From NCBI GenBank assembly GCA_964471235.1, contig CAYYGL010000023.1:1-36379 (forward strand): 36,379 nucleotides of DNA, given 5' to 3'. The DNA comes from CAYYGL01 sp964471235 (GTDB taxonomy: Bacteria; Calditrichota; Calditrichia; RBG-13-44-9; J075). Shown here in pieces: positions 1-7,865 of this stretch (position 1 is the first letter of the stretch; each line of letters opens with the position of its first letter). The notes beneath the pieces are model-generated. The model was not told the origin of the DNA. It ran no database searches and saw only the letters and a program-made list of their open reading frames with translations. The translations under genes were made by a program, and so were the position numbers.

Positions 1-5
1 ATCTG

Positions 6-32
6 TTCGTTGCGAACGTTGCGTTCGTTGCG
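6..32. repeat. three 9-bp tandem units at the window edge
   Basis: Three consecutive 9-base units read TTCGTTGCG, AACGTTGCG and TTCGTTGCG, so the middle unit differs in two bases. The array may continue beyond the left edge. Frame 1 is open from base 1 to a TAA at 76-78, so these bases could be the 3' end of a truncated gene encoding an SLR-type repeat, or a noncoding tandem repeat. The sequence in the window does not decide between them. Confidence 0.6.
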
Positions 33-104
33 GTATAACAACCTGAGTCGTTACAATAAAACAGCACAATTCGATTAAAATTTCGGAAAATGAAATAGAA
101 TGAT

Positions 105-917
105 ATGATCATCAATTTCTCAATTGGTACCCGTTCTTACCGTGCGAATCTTTCTCAACCGCGGGATATTTCCATCCCTCTGCACTTTAATGGTGCCCAG
201 CCCAGTCATTTTGGCGCACCACCGGCAAGTGCCCATCCGCTGAAAACAGACAATTTTATTGGCAGTGTTGCCTCAGGAGGCAGTTGCAATGTCGGGGAAT
301 ACCGACTCGTTCCCCATTGCAACGGCACGCATACCGAGTGCGTGGGGCATATCACCCGGGAGCAAATCTCTATACATGAACAGTTGTTGGAGAATGTATT
401 TCCCGCTACCCTGATTTCCGTATCTCCGGTGCCGGAGGAAGAGACCCCGGAGAGCTATCTGCCGCCCAAAGAGCCGGGGGATATGTTGATTACTGCGGCG
501 GAGTTGAAACAACGATTGTCAGGGCAGGATTCCTCCTATCTTACCGCTTTAATCGTTCGCACCCTTCCCAATGATTCCGAAAAAAGTAGGCGAAACTATC
601 TGCAGATACCGCCTCCGTTTTTTTCCTGTGAGGCAATGCAGTTTATTAACCAATTGCCAGTGCAACACCTTCTGGTTGATGTCCCCTCAGTGGACCGGAT
701 GTTCGATGAAGGACGAATGACCAATCATCGCCAGTTCTGGAATATCAAACCGGGCAGCCAGGACACCAGTGAGGAAACTTTTTTTCACAAAACAATCACC
801 GAGATGGTTTTTGTGTCAAATGATATTCCTGATGGTAAATACCTGGTGCAGATCCAAATTCCGAATTTTATGGCGGATGCCGCACCGAGCCGGGTATTTC
901 TTTTTAAGTTGGAGTAA
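105..917 (+). CDS. cyclase-family (kynurenine formamidase-like) metal-dependent hydrolase
   Basis: This 270-residue protein resembles the cyclase family (Pfam Cyclase), which includes bacterial kynurenine formamidase KynB and other metal-dependent amidohydrolases. The key block is HCNGTHTECVGH at residues 71-82, a variant of the family motif HxGTHxDxPxH. His71, His76, Glu78 and His82 would sit at the metal positions, with Glu replacing the usual Asp, Pro lost and one extra residue after the first His. A second family-like block, LLVDVPSVDR, is near residue 186. There is no signal peptide, so it is probably cytoplasmic. The ATG at 105 lacks a clear Shine-Dalgarno sequence but gives the expected family length. 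The next gene begins 4 bases after the stop, so the two are probably co-transcribed. The substrate cannot be read from the sequence; tryptophan degradation should not be assumed, because no kynurenine genes are nearby. Confidence 0.8.
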   Translation: MIINFSIGTRSYRANLSQPRDISIPLHFNGAQPSHFGAPPASAHPLKTDNFIGSVASGGSCNVGEYRLVPHCNGTHTECVGHITREQISIHEQLLENVFPATLISVSPVPEEETPESYLPPKEPGDMLITAAELKQRLSGQDSSYLTALIVRTLPNDSEKSRRNYLQIPPPFFSCEAMQFINQLPVQHLLVDVPSVDRMFDEGRMTNHRQFWNIKPGSQDTSEETFFHKTITEMVFVSNDIPDGKYLVQIQIPNFMADAAPSRVFLFKLE

Positions 918-921
918 TTCC

Positions 922-1332
922 ATGCCCAGACTTAGTATCTACATCATCCGTGCTTCACTAATCTATCTTCTCGTCGGAATGGCAATCGGGGCGCTGTTGT
1001 TAGCCCAAAAAGCGCTGCCGTTGTATATCTCCCTGTGGCGATTTTTCCCAATGCATATCGAGTTCGTGTTAATGGGCTGGATTGTTCAGCTTGTCATCGG
1101 CGTGTCTTTTTGGATGCTGCCTCGTCTGCCAGGGAATGTCCGACGACAGGAGCGGCTGGTGTGGTTTGGGTTTATCGGGTTGAATGTTGGGATTCTTTTG
1201 GTGAGTGTGGAACCGTTTTTTCCGGCTCTTTCGTTCCTGGGATTGGGAGGGCGATTCAGTGAATTATTCGCAATGGTGCTGTATACGATTCATGTTTGGC
1301 GTCGGGTACGACCCTTCGGGGATAGTGTTTAA
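922..1332 (+). CDS. small haem-copper-oxidase subunit I-like membrane protein
   Basis: A 136-residue integral membrane protein with about four predicted helices (roughly residues 8-28, 38-64, 76-95 and 102-125). The second helix region contains FPMHIEFVLMGWIVQLVIG, which resembles the haem-ligating His helix of cytochrome oxidase subunit I; His45 would be the ligand. Full subunit I has about twelve helices, so this is a fragment-sized relative, of the kind sometimes annotated as cbb3-type subunit I. It is unlikely to be an oxidase alone and might bind haem or act as a redox or sensor module. The start at 922 is chosen because it follows GGAG at 911-914 and lies just after the stop of the cyclase gene; the longer open frame from 769 lies inside that gene. 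Assignment rests on local resemblance only. Confidence 0.6.
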   Translation: MPRLSIYIIRASLIYLLVGMAIGALLLAQKALPLYISLWRFFPMHIEFVLMGWIVQLVIGVSFWMLPRLPGNVRRQERLVWFGFIGLNVGILLVSVEPFFPALSFLGLGGRFSELFAMVLYTIHVWRRVRPFGDSV

Positions 1333-1369
1333 AAAACGTTCCGGGAGGATGGAATCGAACCCGAGCCAA

Positions 1370-2683
1370 TTACCGGCAGCCGGACAGCCACTGGCAGAGC
1401 CGCTCGATGGCGGTAATGATTTTAGGGCAGTATATATTTAAAAATTCCACATCCAGCGATTTTTTTAACGGGACTTCATCTGCGGCAGCCAGCACTTTGG
1501 CGCCGTCAAAATCTACATAGGCAATGCGGGCAGAAAGCTCTTCCGGCGGTCTGCCAAACACACTTCCCGGTAAAATTGCCACACCGGTTTCTTCTAACAA
1601 TCGTTCACACAATTGCTCACTGGTGTAAATCCCCCGATGGGTCATTTCATCCCGGAACGCATTAAAATTGACAAACAGGTAGAATGCTCCCTGGGGATCC
1701 GGCAGTGAAACGCCAATTGCCCGAAGTCTTTTTACGAAATATTTCCCCAGGGTTCTCAAAACCCGTCGCGATTGTTGTAGATAGTGTTCAATTTCTCCGC
1801 CTCTTTTAAATGCCCGTACCGCTGCAAACTGAATCGGCGCCGAGGTGGCGGTGAATGTCTCACTGGCAACAACTGCCATTGCATCTCGTAGCCAGTAAAG
1901 GGACTTGGGGAATACAAAGGTGCCCAGTCGCCACCCGCCGGCGCCGCACCACTTACTTAACCCGCCACTGATAATGGTGCCCTCCGGGTAAAAGCGGGCA
2001 ATGGAAACATGCTGCCCCTTGTGGTGTAATTCGCCATATATTTCGTCCGACAATAAAATAACCCGGTATTTCCGGGCTATCTGGGCGATGGCCCGCAACT
2101 CTTCTATCCGGTAAGTCGTCCCACTGGGATTATTCGGATAATTCAATATCAGCAGCCGGGGGCGGTTGGGGTCTTTGGCACACAAGCGTTCAATTTCCTC
2201 CGGGGAAATACACAGGTTGTTGGCTAAGTTGGTCGGCAGCCAGCGGATATGCCGACCAATTATCTGTGCCTGGGGTGCATAAGAAACCCAACTGGGGGTG
2301 GGAATCACCAGGTCTCCGTAATAGACTAATTGTACAATAAACATCAATTCTTTGGAACCCGGTCCTATCAGAACATCGTCAGCACAATAATCTATTCCAT
2401 CGGTGTTCCGATGATAATCCGCCACTGCCTGCCGCAACATGGGAAGCCCCATGACCGGGAGATAATCTTTTTGGTGGGCATTGGCTTTTAATTCATCCAC
2501 CACCGGCTGGGGAACCGGAAATGGGGATTGCCCCAATCCCAGCTTAAAAACTTCTTTGCCTTCCTTGAGTAACCGATTACTTTTTTCATTAATTGACAGG
2601 GTAGCCGATTGCGGCAGCCCGCGAACATTTAAATTTAAATTAATATCGGGCATGAATATTCGGCGAGATTTCAAATTCTTCAT
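1370..2683 (-). CDS. class I/II pyridoxal-phosphate-dependent aminotransferase
   Basis: A 437-residue fold-type I aminotransferase. Visible landmarks are the substrate and phosphate loop GPGSKE (108-112), NYPNNPSG with Asn185, LSDEIYG with Asp213, which pairs with the pyridine nitrogen, and SGGLSKWCGAGGWRLG with Lys244 as the Schiff-base lysine and Arg252 as a phosphate contact. The overall pattern is that of aspartate or aromatic aminotransferases; the exact amino donor is not determinable. The ATG at 2683 is preceded by GGAG about 12 bases upstream. A second Met at residue 11 has no ribosome binding site. The gene ends 37 bases from the convergent gene on the left and lies in the same direction as the symporter upstream, 280 bases away. 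That gap holds an inverted repeat but no gene. Confidence 0.9.
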   Translation of the reverse strand: MKNLKSRRIFMPDINLNLNVRGLPQSATLSINEKSNRLLKEGKEVFKLGLGQSPFPVPQPVVDELKANAHQKDYLPVMGLPMLRQAVADYHRNTDGIDYCADDVLIGPGSKELMFIVQLVYYGDLVIPTPSWVSYAPQAQIIGRHIRWLPTNLANNLCISPEEIERLCAKDPNRPRLLILNYPNNPSGTTYRIEELRAIAQIARKYRVILLSDEIYGELHHKGQHVSIARFYPEGTIISGGLSKWCGAGGWRLGTFVFPKSLYWLRDAMAVVASETFTATSAPIQFAAVRAFKRGGEIEHYLQQSRRVLRTLGKYFVKRLRAIGVSLPDPQGAFYLFVNFNAFRDEMTHRGIYTSEQLCERLLEETGVAILPGSVFGRPPEELSARIAYVDFDGAKVLAAADEVPLKKSLDVEFLNIYCPKIITAIERLCQWLSGCR

Positions 2684-2963
2684 GATGTATGGTTACTCCA
2701 TCACAATAAATTAAATTTGAATAGTTGTTTAGCCTATATTGTTCACCACCCACGAGGTAGTCGCTTTGTGAAGAGGCGCCAGATAACGCAGCGGTTACCG
2801 AAAAACAATATATTACCACCCTTTATCATAACGTTTGCGTATGTTTGCGTGCCAGGGGAAAAATCTATAAATTTAATAACAACTACTCTGCGACCGCCGC
2901 GTCTCTGCGGTTTATCCCAAAAAGCTCCCGTTGGGATGAATTAATCAGGTTAGATGTCGTCCT

Positions 2964-4382
2964 TCATTCCATTTTCTTTAATTGTCCCTCTGTGGCAGCC
3001 ACAATCACCGAAGCCGTGGCATCACTGGTAACATTCACTGTGGTGCGAAACATATCCAGAATACGGTCCACCGCCAGGATTAAGGCAATACCTTCTAACG
3101 GGATGCCCACCTGTTTCAGCACGATCACCAGCATTAAAATGCCCACCCCGGGTGCAGCGGCTGTGCCAATAGACGCCAGGGTAGCGGTTAAGACGATGGT
3201 GAGTTGTGCCGTTAAATCCAGCGGTACGCCATACACCTGGGCAATAAAAACCGCCGCTACTCCCTGATAAAGGGCGGTGCCATCCATGTTTACCGTTGCA
3301 CCCAGCGGCAATACAAAACTGCATATCTCGTTGGAAACACCCAATTTATCTTCACAGCACTCCATGGTTACCGGCAGAGTTGCCCCGCTGGAACTGGTGC
3401 TGAATGCCACCAACTGGGCATCCCGAATCCCGCGCAAAAAAGCGCCGGGACTCATCCCGGAGAAAAGTTTTACCACAAAAGGATATAAAAAAGTTACCAG
3501 GAGCAACCCCGCGGTAGTTACCAAGGTATATTTTAACAGGGAAGCCAGAATTTCCAGACCGAAATTACCGACCGCATCGGCAATCAGTGCAAACACACCA
3601 TACGGTGCAATTTTGATTACCTGTACCACAATCTTAATCATCGCCTCGAAAATACCGTCAAAAAAATCGATCACCGGTTGTGCCTTTTCTCCGGGAATCA
3701 GAGTCAGGGCAATCCCGGTGACAATAGAGAAAAAGATAATCTGGAGCATAGAAGCGCCGCTCAATGCTTCAAAGGGATTTTTCGGGATAATATTTAAAAA
3801 AGTATTTACCGGGGAGGTTTCCGTCTGTTGGGCTGCGGACAATTTCTGGTGGGCTACTTTCTGGTAATTTTCCATCAACTTCGCCTGGACATCCGGCGAC
3901 ATGCCGCTTCCCGGCTGGAAAATATTGGCTAAGACCAACCCCACGGTAATGGCAAAAGCGGTCGAAGCCAGGTAATAAACCAGAGTTTTGGTGCCGATTC
4001 GTTTCATTTTTCCGATGTCGCCCAAACTGGCAGTGCCGGCTAACAAAGAAGCAAACACCAGCGGCACCACAATCATTTGTATCAAGCGGATAAATGCGGT
4101 GCCGACCGGTTTCATTTCCACAATGTTATTTTGAAAAACAAATCCGGCAAGGGCACCCAGGAGCATCGCCACTAAAATTTTGGTATGCAATTCCATCTTA
4201 AAAAGTCGTTCGAACAGCAGATACAGTGCAATTAACATCGCACCGGCGCGAATCAATTGCATTACACCCGGCGTAAGCCAGGAAAATGAGTCGGCAGGTT
4301 GGGTATACAAAAAAATCGATAAAACAGCCGAAACAACAAACAGTACGATAGTGGGAAGCGATGCGGTGAGTTTAATTGCCAT
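2964..4382 (-). CDS. dicarboxylate/acidic amino acid:cation symporter (DAACS family)
   Basis: A 472-residue secondary transporter of the GltP/GltT/DctA family in the cytoplasmic membrane. Family signatures are clear: the serine-rich hairpin FSTSSSGATLPVT (327-339), NMDGTALYQG (365-374) and the last-helix motif DRILDMFRTTVNVTSD (439-454). In the archaeal homologue GltPh the equivalent Asp394 and Arg397 bind the substrate amino group and side-chain carboxylate. Both are present here (Asp443, Arg446), which favours aspartate, glutamate or a dicarboxylate over neutral amino acids. The N-terminus has two additional hydrophobic segments (about 10-26 and 40-57), which makes it slightly longer than DctA/GltP. 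The start is supported by GGAGATTAGAT before the ATG. The transporter is divergent from threonine synthase, and 212 bases separate the start codons. Confidence 0.93.
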   Translation of the reverse strand: MAIKLTASLPTIVLFVVSAVLSIFLYTQPADSFSWLTPGVMQLIRAGAMLIALYLLFERLFKMELHTKILVAMLLGALAGFVFQNNIVEMKPVGTAFIRLIQMIVVPLVFASLLAGTASLGDIGKMKRIGTKTLVYYLASTAFAITVGLVLANIFQPGSGMSPDVQAKLMENYQKVAHQKLSAAQQTETSPVNTFLNIIPKNPFEALSGASMLQIIFFSIVTGIALTLIPGEKAQPVIDFFDGIFEAMIKIVVQVIKIAPYGVFALIADAVGNFGLEILASLLKYTLVTTAGLLLVTFLYPFVVKLFSGMSPGAFLRGIRDAQLVAFSTSSSGATLPVTMECCEDKLGVSNEICSFVLPLGATVNMDGTALYQGVAAVFIAQVYGVPLDLTAQLTIVLTATLASIGTAAAPGVGILMLVIVLKQVGIPLEGIALILAVDRILDMFRTTVNVTSDATASVIVAATEGQLKKME

Positions 4383-4594
4383 ATCTAATCTCCGGGTTTC
4401 ACTGGATGAACAGCACTCTTCTCCTGAACAGGTATCATTTTAAAAAAAGAATGATGTTAACCAGGAAAGAAATAAAACACAAAATATTTTTTTGGAAAGT
4501 TGAAAAAAAACGCTACATTTTTTTCTAAATTGACGCTATCAATTCCTGTATACCACACAGGAGCATATAGTTTGCATGGAAAAGGAGAGAAACG

Positions 4595-5788
4595 ATGAGT
4601 TTTGTTACAAACCTGGAATGTTCTTTTTGTCATCATAACTATCACGCCGAGGATCTCCACAATTTATGTCCGAAATGCCAAAAACCTTTGCTGGTGCGGT
4701 ATGATTTGGCAGCAATTCGAAACGCGGTTGGGAAAGAGCAGATAGCTCAGCGCCCTTTTAATATCTGGCGTTACCGGGAAGTGCTGCCGGTAAAAGAGAG
4801 ACGCTGGATGTTAACCTTAGGAGAAGGCGGTACTCCCTTGATTAAAGCGGAGCGGCTGGCAGCGCATCTGGGCGTAAAGAATCTTTATATCAAGGATGAA
4901 GGGCTTAATCCCACCACCTCATTTAAAGCGCGGGGATTGGCGGTTGCCGTTTCCCGTGCCGGTGAGTTAGGTGCAAAAGCGCTCTCCATTCCCTCTGCCG
5001 GAAATGCCGCCGGCGCCATGAGCGCTTATGCTGCCCTGGCAGAACTCCCCGCTTATGTTTACATGCCCCGGGATGTTCCTCTTCCGTTTATTGCCGAATG
5101 CCAGGCTTTGGGCGCAAAAGTTACCCTGGTGGATGGTCTTATTACCGACTGCGGAAGAATTGCCGCCGAGAAAGTTGCTCAATACGGCTATTTTGATGTC
5201 TCCACCCTCAAAGAACCGTATCGGTTAGAAGGTAAAAAAACGATGGGATACGAATTGGCAGAACAGATGGACTGGAACCTGCCGGATGTGATCATCTATC
5301 CCACCGGGGGCGGTACCGGGTTGATTGGCATGTGGAAAGCCTTTGCGGAAATGGAAGCCCTGGGATGGATTGAACCCGGGAAACGCCCCCGAATGGTCAC
5401 GGTGCAGGCGGATGGGTGTGCCCCAATGGTATACGCATTCCGGGAAAAAGCCGAGACCGCTACCCCCTGGCAGGATGCCCATACCATCGCCGATGGGCTG
5501 CGGGTACCGGCGGCTGTAGGCGACTTTCTGATTTTGCGAGCCCTTCGGGAGAGCAATGGCACTGCCATAGCCGTATCCGATGCGGAAATGTTGGCAGCCG
5601 CCAATCTCATCGGGCGTACTCAGGGGATTTTTGTCAGTCCGGAAGGCGGTGCCACATTAGCGGCTTTTCGGAAACTGCTTGCACAGGGATGGATCAAAGC
5701 AACTCAGCGGGTGGTGCTGTTCAATACCGGAAGCGGGCACAAGTACGCTCACTTGTGGCAATCGGACACGGCTTCCGGTTCTATGTAA
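4595..5788 (+). CDS. thrC: threonine synthase
   Basis: A 397-residue fold-type II PLP enzyme that would convert O-phosphohomoserine to threonine in the cytoplasm. The N-terminus carries a zinc-ribbon-like CxxC...CxxC (Cys9, Cys12, Cys25, Cys28) common in one class of threonine synthases. NPTTSFKARG contains the PLP lysine Lys111, PSAGNAAGA follows, and GGGTGLIGMWKAF is the phosphate-binding loop. The C-terminus has VSPEGGATLAA and NTGSGHKY, both usual for the family. The start has a strong AAGGAGAG site 5-6 bases upstream. Other fold-type II enzymes (threonine dehydratase, cysteate synthase) are possible but less likely, given the zinc ribbon and length. No hom or thrB gene is adjacent, so the pathway genes are dispersed. 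A prenyltransferase gene follows after 41 bases. Confidence 0.9.
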   Translation: MSFVTNLECSFCHHNYHAEDLHNLCPKCQKPLLVRYDLAAIRNAVGKEQIAQRPFNIWRYREVLPVKERRWMLTLGEGGTPLIKAERLAAHLGVKNLYIKDEGLNPTTSFKARGLAVAVSRAGELGAKALSIPSAGNAAGAMSAYAALAELPAYVYMPRDVPLPFIAECQALGAKVTLVDGLITDCGRIAAEKVAQYGYFDVSTLKEPYRLEGKKTMGYELAEQMDWNLPDVIIYPTGGGTGLIGMWKAFAEMEALGWIEPGKRPRMVTVQADGCAPMVYAFREKAETATPWQDAHTIADGLRVPAAVGDFLILRALRESNGTAIAVSDAEMLAAANLIGRTQGIFVSPEGGATLAAFRKLLAQGWIKATQRVVLFNTGSGHKYAHLWQSDTASGSM

Positions 5789-5829
5789 AATTTTACACGG
5801 GAAACTACCCGGTACGCACAGGAGATGAC

Positions 5830-6660
5830 GTGAGAAGATTGCAGGCACTTTTTCAACTGAGCCGACCGATAAATGTATTGATTACCATGCTCTCCGTCTG
5901 GGTAGCAGCGGTAATTGCCCGGGGGATGTGGTTTACCTCCCCGGTTTTGCTGGCGTGTCTGTCAGCCGGTCTTATTGCTGCCGGGGCGAACACCATCAAC
6001 GACTATTTTGATATCGCCATTGACCGCCTCAACAAGCCGGAACGCCCGCTACCTGCCGGGAAAATTTCTCCCGAACTCGCCCGATTATCAGCTCTCGGCG
6101 AGTTTCTACTGGGGGGGGCGCTATCCCTGTTTATTTCCCTTCCGATGTTTGGATTGGCAATCGGTTTTTCCCTGCTGTTAGTCTGGTATTCCGCCTATCT
6201 GAAACGCACTGTCTTATGGGGGAATGTGGCCGTCAGTTTGAGTACCGCAGCGGCATTTATTTATGGGGGGCTTTCCGTCGCCCATCCGGAAGAAGCGGTC
6301 TTTCCGGCATGCTTTGCTTTTTTCTTTCATTTTGGCAGGGAAATTATTAAAGACATGCAAGACGTGGCGGGAGACCGGCAGCATCAGGCAAACACATTTC
6401 CGGTGCGTTTTGGCAACACCCCTTCGGTGGCTTTGGTATGGCTGAATTTCGGGGCGCTAATCGGATTGACGATTCTCCCCTTCTGGAAAAGCTGGTATGG
6501 TGCTACCTATATGATAATTGTGGCAACAGGGATTTATCCGGTTATCGGCTACGTGTTATACCGGCTGCTTCAACATCCACCGCCTGTAGTGTTGGGGAGG
6601 CTGAGCAATCTCCTGAAAGCCGATATGCTGGTGGGATTACTGGCAATATACCTGCGGTAG
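5830..6660 (+). CDS. UbiA-superfamily prenyltransferase (DGGGP synthase-like)
   Basis: A 276-residue polytopic membrane protein with the two aspartate-rich motifs of UbiA prenyltransferases: NDYFDIAID (57-65) and DMQDVAGD (175-182), followed by TFPVRFG. Such enzymes bind Mg-prenyl diphosphate and transfer the chain to an acceptor. The NxxNDYFDxxID and RPLPAG context resembles the subgroup annotated as geranylgeranylglycerol-phosphate geranylgeranyltransferase, but quinone or other acceptors cannot be excluded. I take the GTG at 5830 as start because AGGAG lies 5 bases upstream. The frame stays open back to 5416, but that part lies inside thrC and has the composition of an out-of-frame shadow. 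The nearby ATG at 5825 is in another frame and stops at once. It is probably co-transcribed with thrC. Confidence 0.85.
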   Translation: MRRLQALFQLSRPINVLITMLSVWVAAVIARGMWFTSPVLLACLSAGLIAAGANTINDYFDIAIDRLNKPERPLPAGKISPELARLSALGEFLLGGALSLFISLPMFGLAIGFSLLLVWYSAYLKRTVLWGNVAVSLSTAAAFIYGGLSVAHPEEAVFPACFAFFFHFGREIIKDMQDVAGDRQHQANTFPVRFGNTPSVALVWLNFGALIGLTILPFWKSWYGATYMIIVATGIYPVIGYVLYRLLQHPPPVVLGRLSNLLKADMLVGLLAIYLR

Positions 6661-6985
6661 GAGTCGGAACTTGGGAAAAGGTGCCCCCTGTTTCCATGTT
6701 CAGGGCTGGAAACGTAAAGGACAACAATGATACTCGAAGAGAATACTTCGTCAATGTGCGTTGTTATGATGAGTAAATAAAATATATAGAAGTGAGATAA
6801 AACAAACAGAAGTTTTTCCTCTATTTGCAAAAAATATTCTACGCCAGGATAAGTTTAACTTAAGCAGGGGTCTCGTTCGCGTGCTACTCTTTTACCATTA
6901 TGTTTCCGGCTTTCATTACTCCCCAATTTGCCAGACCGCCATTGTCACCGCTATTGAGTGCTGAGTGGAACATTCGGTCATTTCA
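6661..6985. other. intergenic, convergent 3' ends, no gene seen
   Basis: This 325-base stretch lies between the 3' ends of the prenyltransferase gene and the restriction endonuclease gene and marks the left border of the accessory island. It contains a 7-bp inverted repeat, GTTTCCA (6690-6696) and TGGAAAC (6707-6713), around a 10-base loop. No T-run follows, so it is a weak terminator candidate for the plus-strand gene. No open frame of useful size, tRNA or clear insertion-element end was found. Confidence 0.5.
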
Positions 6986-7840
6986 CTATACTGCCAGATC
7001 AAACGGCAAATCACTGATATCCCGCAACCGCTTCCCTTCTACCAGTATATTCAGCATGTCTAATTGACTTTCGTCTTCTATCTTCTGCACGGCATCGATT
7101 AATTCGTGAAGTGCAAAATGATATACACAATCGATATCACCGGTTCCCAATGCCAGGCTGGCAATTCTTGTCAAAGTAGGTTCAGCGGTTACGGCAACGA
7201 TATGTGGCAGTTTTCCCTTTCTATTTCTGATAAGGTTGAAGGCTTCTGTTCGTATGTTCTGTGCTCTATCGCTCCGAAGCGTCCATTTGCAGGAGATGCT
7301 GGCATGTAAAATCTGTTTGGTTTCATTGTTTTGTTTACGGAATGGTGTGAATTTTGCGACTGCCTGATCTTGATCCACAAGTATATTCTCTTTATTAATC
7401 TCGTCATCACTTACAGCTTCTCTTCCAACGATAATATCCGACTTGATGATATAATCCTGTCCGAAAGTCGTAGCTAATTTTTTGTCTTTTTTTAATGCCG
7501 CTTCCACTTCTGCCAGATCCCGATACTGTTCAAACTTTGAAATCTCGGTTTCAAGAAAATAATGCCATTTTCCGGGACGGAGATGCTGCAATAAATTAAA
7601 AGTGTTCTCAATAAAGTCTTTTGTGATTTCCTGAAAAATCTTACCTGCTGTCTGACCGGAGAGATTTCCGTAAATTGGTTCTTCACAAATTTGTTTCACA
7701 ATTTCCCAGGCAATTTTCACACTGATTTTACTATCACCATCGGCATTATTGGGATAATCTCCCTTTTGAGGATTTTTTTTAATCCGAATTAGTTTTTGGC
7801 AAATTTGTTTGTGATAGCTCTGTCTTAGCTTCTGAATCAT
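6986..7840 (-). CDS. type II restriction endonuclease, NgoMIV-like
   Basis: This 284-residue protein matches the NgoMIV family in length (NgoMIV is 286) and in active-site layout. NgoMIV uses Glu70, Asp140, Lys187 and Glu201. Here Glu71, Asp135 (KSD), Lys185 (SCKW) and Glu199 occupy the corresponding places, with identical 14-residue spacing between Lys and Glu. The stretch LRSDR (188-192) matches the Arg-x-Asp-Arg element by which NgoMIV, Cfr10I and Bse634I read the central CCGG. The likely target is therefore a CCGG-containing hexamer, possibly GCCGGC; the outer bases are an inference. It would cut unmethylated foreign DNA in the cytoplasm, probably as a tetramer as in the family. The gene lies 25 bases downstream of the methyltransferase gene in the same direction. 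Its ribosome binding site is weak (AGG just before ATG), which could keep expression low. It appears more AT-rich than the flanking metabolic genes. Confidence 0.87.
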   Translation of the reverse strand: MIQKLRQSYHKQICQKLIRIKKNPQKGDYPNNADGDSKISVKIAWEIVKQICEEPIYGNLSGQTAGKIFQEITKDFIENTFNLLQHLRPGKWHYFLETEISKFEQYRDLAEVEAALKKDKKLATTFGQDYIIKSDIIVGREAVSDDEINKENILVDQDQAVAKFTPFRKQNNETKQILHASISCKWTLRSDRAQNIRTEAFNLIRNRKGKLPHIVAVTAEPTLTRIASLALGTGDIDCVYHFALHELIDAVQKIEDESQLDMLNILVEGKRLRDISDLPFDLAV

Positions 7841-7865
7841 CCTGAAGAAACTCGGTTATTCCTTC

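Noticed and set aside
1341..1367. Reverse-strand sequence resembling a tRNA T-arm (GGTTCGATTCC)
   Set aside because: The flanking bases do not form the T-stem, no acceptor or anticodon arms can be placed, and a tRNA here would overlap the 3' end of the aminotransferase gene.
2914..2937. ATCCCAA/TTGGGAT hairpin as terminator of the symporter gene
   Set aside because: The stem is perfect over 7 bp, but no T-run follows on the minus strand; it may simply be a chance repeat.
4500..4529. TTGAAA with TCTAAA as sigma-70-like promoter of threonine synthase
   Set aside because: The -10 box matches poorly and the region is made of A and T runs that generate such matches by chance. The TTGACG at 4530 with TATACC at 4549 has only 13 bases of spacing.
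5416..5829. Upstream extension of the prenyltransferase reading frame
   Set aside because: It lies inside threonine synthase in another frame, has no transmembrane or UbiA character, and a good ribosome binding site supports the GTG at 5830.
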